Source of the DNA: Nostoc sp. GT001
GTDB lineage: Bacteria > Cyanobacteriota > Cyanobacteriia > Cyanobacteriales > Nostocaceae
DNA: 15,434 nt
Reading direction: 5' to 3'
NCBI RefSeq assembly: GCF_030382115.1
Contig: NZ_JAUDRJ010000003.1
Coordinates: 5,265,304 to 5,280,737 of the forward strand
The notes below the pieces were generated by a model. That model saw only the letters and a program-made list of their open reading frames with translations. It had not been told where the DNA came from and ran no database searches. Both the position numbers and the translations under genes were made by a program. This document shows positions 6,981 through 13,324 of this stretch, one piece after another. Numbering within the stretch: position 1 is the first letter of the stretch; every line of letters starts with the position of its first letter.

Positions 6981-8162
6981 ATGGTGGAACAACTTAAGCC
7001 TCGCTATTCTGTCGTTTGGACGAACAAAATCGCTGAAGTACCCCAAAATGCTTGGAATGCTTTGGCAATGCCACTCAAAACGCCATTTTTAGAATGGGAG
7101 TGGCTGAATAATCTCGAAACTTCCCAGAGTGTTACGGCTAAAACTGGTTGGTTGCCAAATCACTTGACATTGTGGCGAGATAAAACGCTGATTGCTGCTG
7201 CGCCACTCTATCTTAAAGGACATAGTTCTGGTGAATTTGTTTTCGATCACCAATGGGCAGAGTTAGCCGATCGCATCGGAGTCCAATATTACCCAAAATT
7301 GCTGGGAATGACACCATTTACGCCAGCAGAAGGTTATCGCTTCTTAATCGCCCCAGGAGAAGACGAGGATGAAATCACAGCGCTGATGGTGCATGAAATT
7401 GACACTTTTTGCTCCAAAAACCGGATTTCTGGGTGTCATTTTCTCTACGTCGATCCCCAATGGCGGCCGATGCTGGAACGGCATGGCTTTACAACTTGGC
7501 TGCACCACAGCTATATATGGGAAAATGCTGGTTTTAAAACTTTTGATGATTACTTGAAGGTGTTTAACGCCAATCAACGCCGCAATATCAAGCGGGAACG
7601 CAAAGCTGTGGAGAAAGCAGGTTTACGATTGCAACCACTGAGTGGCGATCAAATACCTCAGTCTTTGTTTCCCTTGATGCACCAATTCTATGCTGACACC
7701 TGTGATAAGTTTGGCTGGTGGGGTAGCAAGTATCTCACACGGAGATTTTTTGAGCAGCTACACACCGATTATCGCCATCGAGTCTTGTTTGTTGCCGCAT
7801 ATAGCGAGGAAGATAATTCTCATCCTTTAGGAATGTCTTTTTGTTTATTTAAAGATGACAAACTCTATGGACGCTATTGGGGGAGTTTTCAAGAAATAGA
7901 TTGCTTACATTTTGATGCTTGTTATTATGCACCGATTGAGTGGGCGATCGCTAACAATATCCAAATTTTTGATCCTGGCGCGGGTGGACGACATAAAAAA
8001 CGCCGTGGTTTCCCCGCTATGCCCAATCACAGTTTGCACCGCTTTTACAATAATCGTTTAGGACAAATTATCCGTCCCTATATTAAGGAAGTGAACCAAC
8101 TCGAACAGCAGCAGATTGAGGCAATTAATGCAGAGTTGCCATTTAGTAACCGAGATTCTTAA
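6981..8162 (+). CDS. COG3146/FemAB-like GNAT-fold acyltransferase
   Basis: A 393-residue soluble protein of the family often labelled 'peptidogalycan biosynthesis' or FemAB-like (COG3146). Members have a double GNAT fold; the biochemical substrate is not firmly established. Family marks: PFLEWEWLNNLETS (35-48), HSSGEFVFDHQWAEL (81-95), YYPKLLGMTPFTPAEGYRFL (103-122), FNANQRRNIKRERK (195-208) and FDPGAGGRHKKRRGF (330-344), the last being the conserved GA-G-HK-RGF signature. The length is normal. ATG 6981 lies just after a heptamer array, and conserved sequence begins soon after it, so the start is plausible. The 209-bp spacer to the preceding reductase is repeats only, so operon membership is unclear. 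It precedes a small conserved protein by 83 bp on the same strand. Confidence 0.85.
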   Translation: MVEQLKPRYSVVWTNKIAEVPQNAWNALAMPLKTPFLEWEWLNNLETSQSVTAKTGWLPNHLTLWRDKTLIAAAPLYLKGHSSGEFVFDHQWAELADRIGVQYYPKLLGMTPFTPAEGYRFLIAPGEDEDEITALMVHEIDTFCSKNRISGCHFLYVDPQWRPMLERHGFTTWLHHSYIWENAGFKTFDDYLKVFNANQRRNIKRERKAVEKAGLRLQPLSGDQIPQSLFPLMHQFYADTCDKFGWWGSKYLTRRFFEQLHTDYRHRVLFVAAYSEEDNSHPLGMSFCLFKDDKLYGRYWGSFQEIDCLHFDACYYAPIEWAIANNIQIFDPGAGGRHKKRRGFPAMPNHSLHRFYNNRLGQIIRPYIKEVNQLEQQQIEAINAELPFSNRDS

Positions 8163-8245
8163 AAGTTTGCCAAGGCAGAGGGTAAAGGACGAATTACACT
8201 TGAGATAGAGTGTAAAACCCTGAAAAAAGAAAATTTCTTTTTATA

Positions 8246-8635
8246 ATGCTTATGGATTTAATACTTGAAGATTTAGCCGCAATTGATGATAAACTTTCCC
8301 AGCGTCATATTGACCTCGATCCCGGTGGATATTTCATTATTTACTTAGATCGAGATGCAGGATTAATTTATGCCAAGCATTTTACAAATGTGATTGACGA
8401 TCGCGGTTTAGCTGTCGATCCCGAAACGGGAAAGGTTATTCCAGCGCGAGAAAAGGTAGAACGAACTCATACAACAGTTTTTAGCGCGAGGACGGCGAAA
8501 GAACTTTGCGTGAAAATTTTTGAAGAAACTCAGCCCACTTTGGTAACTCAATTAGATCATGCAGCTTATTTAGGTCGAGAATTTGTCCGGGCTGAGGTAG
8601 CTTTAGTTACACGGCAAGAGTATGTTCAAGATTAA
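8246..8635 (+). CDS. Small conserved cyanobacterial protein, DUF4346-like
   Basis: 129 residues from ATG 8246, or 127 from the in-frame ATG 8252. The sequence is compact and soluble, with no membrane segment. Distinct blocks are HIDLDPGGYFIIYLDRDAGL, IYAKHFTNVIDDRGLAVDPE, then TTVFSARTAKELCVKIFEET, and near the end LDHAAYLGREFVRAEVAL. From memory this pattern resembles the DUF4346 domain common in cyanobacteria, sometimes fused to dihydropteroate-synthase-related proteins. Function unknown. It follows the COG3146 gene by 83 bp on the same strand and could be co-transcribed. It is convergent with the psb32-like gene, separated by an inverted heptamer array. Confidence 0.75.
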   Translation: MLMDLILEDLAAIDDKLSQRHIDLDPGGYFIIYLDRDAGLIYAKHFTNVIDDRGLAVDPETGKVIPAREKVERTHTTVFSARTAKELCVKIFEETQPTLVTQLDHAAYLGREFVRAEVALVTRQEYVQD

Positions 8636-8701
8636 AGTTAGGAGTGAGGAGTTAAAAATTAAGAGTTACAAATTCCTAACTCCTAACTCCTAACTCCTAA
8701 C
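8636..8701. repeat. Inverted heptamer array between convergent genes
   Basis: GTTAGGA/GTGAGGA units (8637-8650) on the left face four exact TCCTAAC heptamers (8674-8701) on the right, so the transcript could form a hairpin with a loop of about 20 bases. It fills the space between two convergent genes and may act as a shared transcription end point, although no clean T-tract is seen. Confidence 0.75.
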
Positions 8702-8708
8702 TCCCGCA

Positions 8709-9446
8709 TTACCCATTAGAAGAGGGCTGATTTATCTGATAGATATAGTAAGTTGCCATTGGGATAACAGTGGCAGCAATTAACAATCCTACTACCCAAG
8801 CAGTAGCGTTACCTTGGTTGGTTTCTTCTGCTTTCTTGTAAGTGCCTCCAACCTGCACATTGTCAGTTATTTTGGGTGGCCCTGGATCGGTTTTGCCAGA
8901 GAGAACGGCGACAAGGCGATCGCTTGCATCAAGAAATGCCTGATTGTATTTGTCACCATTGCGTAACGGCACACTTACTGTCTCAGTAGCGACACTCTCG
9001 GCAATAGAGTCAGTAAGTATTGGCTTGACTTGATCCCCAGTAATAATGGCAGTACCATTGGTAACTGTATCAAGAACCAATAAGGTTTGATTAGCTTGGG
9101 CTGCTTTTGTCGGAAACCATTTTTCAAACAGTTCTTTAGTAAAGCTTTCTGGTGTTTCCCCGTAGTCGAGGCGGCGAACAGTAACAATTCTTACTTCCTT
9201 ATCTGTTTGCTTTGCCAAATCCTTAAAAGCGCTACTAATCTTGCCTTCATTCAGACGGCTGATGACTTCGCCTTGATCCAAAACCCAAGTGTCATTCCCT
9301 GCTGTCAGGCTGGGTATTTGATATACACCTGTGGCTAAAGCAGGTGTAGCAAACAGTGAGGCTGCGAAAATAACCGTCACCAAAGGTAGAATTAGCCGTA
9401 TGAGGTGTTTTTGACTGCTAAAAACTTGTTTGAGGAGCTGTTTCAT
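8709..9446 (-). CDS. psb32: Psb32-like TPM-domain protein (photosystem II repair)
   Basis: The start is set at ATG 9446: it is preceded by AGGG eight bases upstream and immediately begins a signal sequence. The ATG at 9476 would add ten unlikely residues. The product is 245 aa. A hydrophobic N-terminus (about 15-35) ends in an ALA cleavage-type site near residue 38. The TPM domain follows (about 52-185) with VLDQGEVISRLNEG, KEVRIVTVRRLDYGETPE and QTLLVLDTVTNGTAIITGD. A C-terminal membrane helix lies at about 214-236 (TAWVVGLLIAATVIPMATYY). Signal peptide plus TPM plus one C-terminal helix is the layout of Psb32, a thylakoid lumen-facing protein that protects and speeds repair of photosystem II. 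Another TPM-family protein is the main alternative. It is a single gene with no partner nearby. Confidence 0.85.
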   Translation of the reverse strand: MKQLLKQVFSSQKHLIRLILPLVTVIFAASLFATPALATGVYQIPSLTAGNDTWVLDQGEVISRLNEGKISSAFKDLAKQTDKEVRIVTVRRLDYGETPESFTKELFEKWFPTKAAQANQTLLVLDTVTNGTAIITGDQVKPILTDSIAESVATETVSVPLRNGDKYNQAFLDASDRLVAVLSGKTDPGPPKITDNVQVGGTYKKAEETNQGNATAWVVGLLIAATVIPMATYYIYQINQPSSNG

Positions 9447-9939
9447 CGTGTGATCCCTAAGACAGACTTGCACCAAAAATACTACAGAACCACTGCAAAA
9501 ATCACCTCGTTCCCGATTTTCTTCAGTGTAAAATTTCTGATATTCCCAGCAAATATGTATATTGTACGGGATTTTTGATTACACAAACTTGTTCTGAAGC
9601 GGTTGCAAGCATTAACCTGACGCTAAACCCCTTACTATTCATAAGAAATACCGCCATTTTGGGAATTAACCCAAATGCTGAGGGCGGAATTTGCAAACCA
9701 TCTAGAAATCATATCGCATGATTTCTATTTTGGTTCAGCAACGCCATATTTTTTCATATCTGCGAGTAGCTTTTCCTGCCATACTCAATTAGATATATGA
9801 ATGAAAAAGAATGTCAAGACGTTATCCTGCTACCTCTCTACAAGGGTTCTGGACAATGCATATTTAATTTACATACAGCAGATTTCAAGTAGGCGAGGTA
9901 GACAAGCTAAGTCTGTTACCCAGGTATAAAGCGGATTTT
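9447..9939. other. Gene-free stretch with two hairpins upstream of psb32-like gene
   Basis: No convincing gene is present. Two stem-loops are visible. In the first, CCGCC (9651-9655 region) pairs with GGCGG (9683-9687), enclosing TTTGGG/CCCAAA. In the second, AGAAATCAT (9704-9712) pairs exactly with ATGATTTCT (9718-9726) across a 5-base loop, extended by AACCA (9696-9700)/TGGTT (9731-9735). The second ends exactly at a minus-strand stop codon, after a 19-codon stretch (9784-9725) ending MKKYGVAEPK that reads like the tail of a lost gene. The promoter of the psb32-like gene should lie at the left end of this region, but I cannot place its boxes with confidence. Confidence 0.5.
9725..9784 (-). 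pseudogene. Possible 3' remnant of a lost gene
   Basis: Nineteen minus-strand codons between a TGA (9787-9785) and a TAG (9727-9725) read VWQEKLLADMKKYGVAEPK. This has the look of a natural C-terminal helix rather than random spacer translation, and a strong hairpin coincides with its stop codon. No upstream coding continuation is found in any frame. A chance open stretch is a real alternative. Confidence 0.2.
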
Positions 9940-10162
9940 ATATCATGTCCGCTTGATTGCTTATTAAACCCGAAGAACCCCACCCCGCCAAAGCTACGCT
10001 TTGTCTCCCCTCCCGAAGAGCGGGGAGAGGGGATTAAGGGGAGCCAGTGCGGTCTTCTCCCAAGGGGAGACGCCAAGGGCGATGGGGTCTCCCCAAGTGG
10101 AGCATCTGGCGTGTGGGGTGTAATGACTGCGGTTAGCATAACTAATTACGCGGACATGATAT
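9940..10162. mobile_element. Second MITE-like element with inverted ends
   Basis: The ends are perfect 13-bp inverted repeats, ATATCATGTCCGC (9940-9952) and GCGGACATGATAT (10150-10162). Weaker similarity continues inward for roughly another 40 bases (TTGATTGCTTATTAAACC against the reverse complement of the other side). The 223-bp interior has no real gene and contains smaller palindromes such as AAAGCTACGCTTT and CCCGAAGAGCGGGG, plus a segment rich in GGGGAGAC motifs of dispersed-repeat type. It looks like a non-autonomous element or collapsed insertion sequence with other repeats inside. Confidence 0.55.
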
Positions 10163-10305
10163 TGCCTGATTTAGAGGCTCTGCCTCCTGTCAGACTCAAT
10201 GAATGCGTTCCCAGGCTCCGCCTGGTAAATGCTGCTGTAGATGTCTATGTGATGGTTGATATCTGCATTTTTTTGATATTTTAGCTAAATCAATATCATA
10301 TATAC
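10163..10305. other. surE upstream spacer with two small palindromes
   Basis: Two short dispersed-type palindromes are visible, GAGGCTCTGCCTC (10174-10186) and CCAGGCTCCGCCTGG (10211-10225), the latter preceded by GCGTTC as in a repeat common in Nostoc-like spacers. The last 50 bases before surE are AT-rich and probably hold its promoter. No ribosome-binding site is evident. Confidence 0.6.
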
Positions 10306-10986
10306 ATGACTATACTTTTAACTAACGACGATGGCATTGATGCCCCTGGTATCCAAGCGCTGCTGAAAGCTGTAAACGGCAAAAATTCTATTATCGCGGC
10401 TCCTGCCGATCATCAGTCTGGCTGTGGACATCAAGTTACTACTACTCGTGCTATCAACCTCCAGCGACGTTCTGAGACTGAGTATGCGATCGCAGGTACT
10501 CCCGCTGATTGCGTGAGAATTGCAATAACACAAATTCACGCAGATGTCAAATTTGTACTTTCAGGTATCAACGCTGGGGGCAACTTGGGAGTCGATGCCT
10601 ATATTTCTGGCACAGTGGCTGCTGTGCGGGAAGCAGCGATGCATGGGATTCCCGGAGTTGCCATTTCTCAGTATCGCAAAGCCAAACAGGATTTTGATTG
10701 GGATCTGGCTGCCAAATTCACTGCTGAAGTTTTAGCGGATTTACTCAAGCGTCCCTTAGAACCGGGAAGTTTTTGGAATGTGAATCTGCCGCATCTGCAA
10801 CCAGGAGAACCAGATCCTAATGTGGTATTTTGCCAAGCTTGTACCAAACCTTTGCCCGTTAACTATCGAATTGAAGGTGATGATTTTTATTATGTAGGGG
10901 AATATGGCAAACGCGATCGCACTCCTGGCAGCGATGTAGATGTATGTTTTTCTGGTAATATCGCCGTCACCCAGTTAAGAGTTTGA
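10306..10986 (+). CDS. surE: 5'/3'-nucleotidase SurE
   Basis: SurE is a metal-dependent nucleoside-monophosphate phosphatase linked to stationary-phase and stress survival. The N-terminal signature ILLTNDDGIDAPG (3-15) supplies the metal-binding pair D8-D9. APADHQSGCGHQVT (32-45) contains the next ligand, S38. SGINAGGNLGVDAYISGT (86-103) supplies N89, and GTPADCVRIA (64-73) is another family block. All ligands are present, so it should be active. At 226 residues it is slightly shorter than many SurE proteins; the loss is at the C-terminus, where the dimer-exchange arm lies. The start at ATG 10306 is fixed because the first catalytic strand begins at residue 3. It stands alone, with a terminator about 70 bp downstream. 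Confidence 0.94.
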   Translation: MTILLTNDDGIDAPGIQALLKAVNGKNSIIAAPADHQSGCGHQVTTTRAINLQRRSETEYAIAGTPADCVRIAITQIHADVKFVLSGINAGGNLGVDAYISGTVAAVREAAMHGIPGVAISQYRKAKQDFDWDLAAKFTAEVLADLLKRPLEPGSFWNVNLPHLQPGEPDPNVVFCQACTKPLPVNYRIEGDDFYYVGEYGKRDRTPGSDVDVCFSGNIAVTQLRV

Positions 10987-11054
10987 CATTAGCCATCAGT
11001 TACTAGTTAGGTCACAGCGCCTTAAAGTAGCTTAAAGTAGAGATTGCATACAAA

Positions 11055-11082
11055 AAAGCCCAGTCATTTCTAACTGGGCTTT
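11055..11082. terminator. Bidirectional intrinsic terminator between surE and the tRNA-Ala unit
   Basis: AAAGCCCAGT (11055-11064) and ACTGGGCTTT (11073-11082) form a perfect 10-bp stem with an 8-base loop. Read on the minus strand the stem ends in six T residues, so it is a good terminator for the minus-strand tRNA unit. Read on the plus strand it has three T residues and could also stop surE transcription. Confidence 0.85.
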
Positions 11083-11097
11083 AGCTATCTCAATTAT

Positions 11098-11208
11098 TTA
11101 GCCAAGTTTTACAAGCTGATTTTGGACAATAATTCTTTCAAACTGATTTGATTGCTGAAAGCTGCGAAAGAAAATACGTAACTTCTGTCCCTGAACTGTG
11201 AAAAAATG
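11098..11208 (-). pseudogene. Possible 3' gene remnant between transposon-like end and terminator
   Basis: A minus-strand frame ending at TAA 11100-11098 reads TVQGQKLRIFFRSFQQSNQF followed by ERIIVQNQLVKLG. It alternates hydrophobic residues like a natural beta-rich C-terminus and is followed within 16 bp by a terminator. Upstream the frame only runs into the repeat motif and the tRNA, so no intact gene exists. A second frame here is also open, so coding origin is unproven. Confidence 0.25.
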
Positions 11209-11250
11209 GACATTAATTTGCGAATTGCGACATTTAATGTGCGAACTACA
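11209..11250 (-). mobile_element. Tn7-like / type V-K CAST-like transposon end next to tRNA-Ala
   Basis: Read on the minus strand away from the tRNA, a TGTAG terminus (11250-11246) is followed by TTCGCACATTAAATGTCGCAA (11245-11225), reported here by its key parts TTCGCA, ATTAA and TGTC, and then by TTCGCAAATTAATGTC (11224-11209). The pair has the layout of TnsB-binding repeats at the ends of Tn7-like elements in cyanobacteria: TGT terminus, then tandem motifs of about 20 bp with an ATTAA-TGTC core. It begins 5 bp after the tRNA. TTTGT (11255-11251) could be one copy of a 5-bp target duplication. No second end, transposase, Cas12k or CRISPR array is in the window. Confidence 0.5.
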
Positions 11251-11255
11251 ACAAA

Positions 11256-11328
11256 TGGAGAATAACGGATTCGAACCGATGGCCTCTGCGGTGCGATCGC
11301 AGCACTCTACCAACTGAGCTAATTCCCC
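11256..11328 (-). tRNA. tRNA-Ala (anticodon CGC)
   Basis: A 73-nt cloverleaf on the minus strand. The acceptor GGGGAAT pairs with ATTCTCC and includes a G3-U70 wobble, the alanine identity element; discriminator A73; CCA is not encoded. The D-stem is GCTC/GAGT with loop AGTTGGTA. The anticodon stem CTGCG/CGCAG is perfect, with loop ATCGCAC giving anticodon CGC (reads GCG). The T-arm ATCGG-TTCGAAT-CCGTT has one T-T mismatch. A HIP1 octamer lies across the anticodon arm. It sits 65 bp downstream of the HAD gene on the same strand, with a 14-bp palindrome GAGTAATATTACTC (11348-11361) between them. Confidence 0.95.
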
Positions 11329-11393
11329 TTAATCGGTATTAAGTCAAGAGTAATATTACTCATTAACTCAAGACATTATCACCATAGATTATT

Positions 11394-12122
11394 CTAACAT
11401 TCTGTTACCGATGGTTGAGGCTGTTTTTGGGAATAAACTTTTTGCACCCGTTCTAGTTCCAAATCACTGAGATAATCAACAGTCCAGTTACAGCAGCGTT
11501 GGAGCATGTGGAATGGGTAAGTATTCGCTACACCAACAACTTGCATTTGCGATCGCTTCGCGGCTTCGATGCCTGCTGGAGTATCTTCAATTGCCAGACA
11601 CTCGTGTGGTTGAAGATTCAAGTCGGGATATTCTTTATTTAGGCGTTTTACTGCCAGTAAATAACCATCGGGTTCTGGTTTACTGGTGGTGATGTCATCA
11701 CCCGCGACGATAATTTTAAAATGTTCGTCTAGTTTAGCGCGATTCAGTACCAATTCTATTTCTTTGCGAATCGCGCCACTAACTAATCCTAGTTTCAGAT
11801 TCCGCGATCGCACCTGAAATATTAAGTCTTCTACACCTGGATATAAAGGCAGTTTCTTTATTTTTTCTAGTTCCACCGTATAAGCTTGGGCTTTGCGGTA
11901 CAGCAACTGAGTTAAATAGTTTTCATTGGCTACTCTACCACGATTAGCGAGTAGTTGTTGAAAACAAGCGCGATCGCTGCGTCCTAAAGAAGCTTGACGC
12001 TCACTTACTTTTTGGGGTTGGAGATTTTCTTCAATGAGAATCTCATCTATCAGTTGCAGGTGGATTGGCTCATCATTAATGATGACACCATTAAAATCAA
12101 AGAGAACTGCCTTTAAACTCAT
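11394..12122 (-). CDS. HAD-superfamily hydrolase, beta-phosphoglucomutase-like subgroup
   Basis: A 242-residue HAD phosphohydrolase or mutase with an alpha-helical cap inserted after motif I (about 16-90), as in the CbbY/beta-PGM group. Motif I is LFDFNGVIINDEP, with nucleophile D9. Motif II is LVSGA (S115), motif III is SKPEPDGY (K148) and motif IV is IEDTPAGI (E179/D180). The second motif-I Asp, normally the general acid/base two residues after the nucleophile, is Asn11. That may slow or alter phosphoenzyme turnover. The substrate is not predictable; sugar phosphates are usual for the group. Its ATG overlaps the stop of the upstream methyltransferase gene (ATGA), implying translational coupling. 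The tRNA-Ala gene follows 65 bp downstream. Confidence 0.9.
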   Translation of the reverse strand: MSLKAVLFDFNGVIINDEPIHLQLIDEILIEENLQPQKVSERQASLGRSDRACFQQLLANRGRVANENYLTQLLYRKAQAYTVELEKIKKLPLYPGVEDLIFQVRSRNLKLGLVSGAIRKEIELVLNRAKLDEHFKIIVAGDDITTSKPEPDGYLLAVKRLNKEYPDLNLQPHECLAIEDTPAGIEAAKRSQMQVVGVANTYPFHMLQRCCNWTVDYLSDLELERVQKVYSQKQPQPSVTEC

Positions 12123-13006
12123 GCCCTTATGCCAAACGCTGGAGAACCAAGTCCCTCCAAATCATTATTATCTACCGATGTGGGAGTATAATGACGGACA
12201 TTTTCGGTTGCTATTGGTTTTATGCCGCTAGTTACCTGATTTATCCACCATACATCCTGCGATCGCACTGCTTCAAATCCGGCCGCACCCATATTCGCTT
12301 CTGTACTACTAGCAGCATACTCACGAATATATGGCTCCTCAAAAACATCATTGAGCCATTCTAACTGACGCAGAGTCTTCTGATTCCCATCTAGAATTAA
12401 TACTTGTCCTCCAGTTACCAGCAACCGGAAGCTTTCTCGCAGAATTGCTAGAGACACCGCATCTGGTGTTTCATGGAATAGTAAAGAAGCGGTTACTAAG
12501 TCAAATGTTGCATCCTTCCAACCAGTTTTTTCAGCATTTCCGTGTCGCCAGACTATTTCCAAGCCAGCATTTCTAGCTTTGTCTTCCGCCCTTACCAGCA
12601 TATAGGGTGATAAATCCAAACCAATAACTTCCGCTTCGGGGAAAGCCTGTTTTAACATTAAGGTAGTGGAACCTGTGCCGCAGCCTAAATCAAGTATGCG
12701 TCGTGGTTTCACCTGCACAGCATCAACTAAAGCTTGACGGACAATACCTTCATTAGGCGGTATAACGTATTGAGTAATCGGATCGTAAGTAACTGCTGCA
12801 TCGGAATTGAGATATCCGCCAGCAATCCCGTGAAAGTTTTGATTACTGTAGTACGACGGAATTATGACATCATCTCGTCGATAGCGATCGCTCTCTTTTT
12901 CCCAATTAATACTATCAGCGTAACGCCGTAACCCATCTTCATCAATCAAAAGACGCACTACAGGGGATAAAAAACGTTCCCAGATTGTATCTTGACGGAC
13001 TGCCAT
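12119..13006 (-). CDS. Class I SAM-dependent methyltransferase
   Basis: A 295-residue Rossmann-fold methyltransferase. Motif I is RILDLGCGTGSTTL (103-116), which binds the SAM methionine moiety. The acidic ribose-binding loop follows as EVIGLDLSPYML (126-137), then GNAEKTGWKDATFDLVTASL around motifs II-III, and RLLVTGGQVLILDG as the motif V/VI region. The first 85 residues form an extra N-terminal segment rich in Tyr/Arg/Asp (WEKESDRYRRDDVIIPSYYS), presumably substrate-facing. The acceptor is unknown; the sequence gives no sign of protein or nucleic-acid specificity. It starts at ATG 13006 without a clear Shine-Dalgarno sequence and ends in a 4-base overlap with the HAD gene, so the two probably serve one pathway or at least one transcript. 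Confidence 0.9.
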   Translation of the reverse strand: MAVRQDTIWERFLSPVVRLLIDEDGLRRYADSINWEKESDRYRRDDVIIPSYYSNQNFHGIAGGYLNSDAAVTYDPITQYVIPPNEGIVRQALVDAVQVKPRRILDLGCGTGSTTLMLKQAFPEAEVIGLDLSPYMLVRAEDKARNAGLEIVWRHGNAEKTGWKDATFDLVTASLLFHETPDAVSLAILRESFRLLVTGGQVLILDGNQKTLRQLEWLNDVFEEPYIREYAASSTEANMGAAGFEAVRSQDVWWINQVTSGIKPIATENVRHYTPTSVDNNDLEGLGSPAFGIRA

Positions 13007-13324
13007 ATTGTGTCAGAACTTTAAGGGGCTATTTAAACAAAGTTATTTTCTTTACAAATTTTAATACATCTGGGAAGTATCTGCTTTCTCTCTGTGGTGA
13101 TAGGTTGACGACTGTAACTCAAAGCGCTACACTTATGCTACAAAAATATAACTCCTAAAAGTAGTTCTTCAGCTTCACGAAAATTGAGGGAGCCAGATGA
13201 AAGACAATACAACATTTAAATTGCTACAACTAACTAGGTAATGGGTTATATGTCATACCGATAATTAACAGTGCCCAATACCCAATCCAAACTCTAAAAT
13301 TTAAAATCAAAAATAGAAACGATT
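13007..13324. other. Divergent spacer between methyltransferase and rtcB-like genes
   Basis: A 318-bp AT-rich region serving two divergent genes. It holds a short frame with an unusually good ribosome-binding site (GAGGGAG at about 13185, six bases before ATG 13197) encoding MKDNTTFKLLQLTR. Its TAA overlaps a further ATG (13241) of a 7-codon frame. Near 13272-13285 is a degenerate GCCCAATACCCAATC heptamer relic. No other structure stands out. Confidence 0.45.

Noticed and set aside
6792..7046. 84-codon minus-strand and 96-codon plus-strand open frames in the spacer
   Set aside because: Both are translated heptamer and inverted repeats (GDKGDKG-type and LSPLSPL-type products), not genes.
9885..10139. 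84-codon minus-strand open frame
   Set aside because: It largely consists of translated MITE/palindrome DNA and gives a Pro/Ser/Arg-rich low-complexity product.
11098..11313. 71-codon minus-strand gene starting inside the tRNA
   Set aside because: Its first third is the translated tRNA and transposon-like repeats; only the last part looks coding-like, so it is recorded as a possible remnant only.
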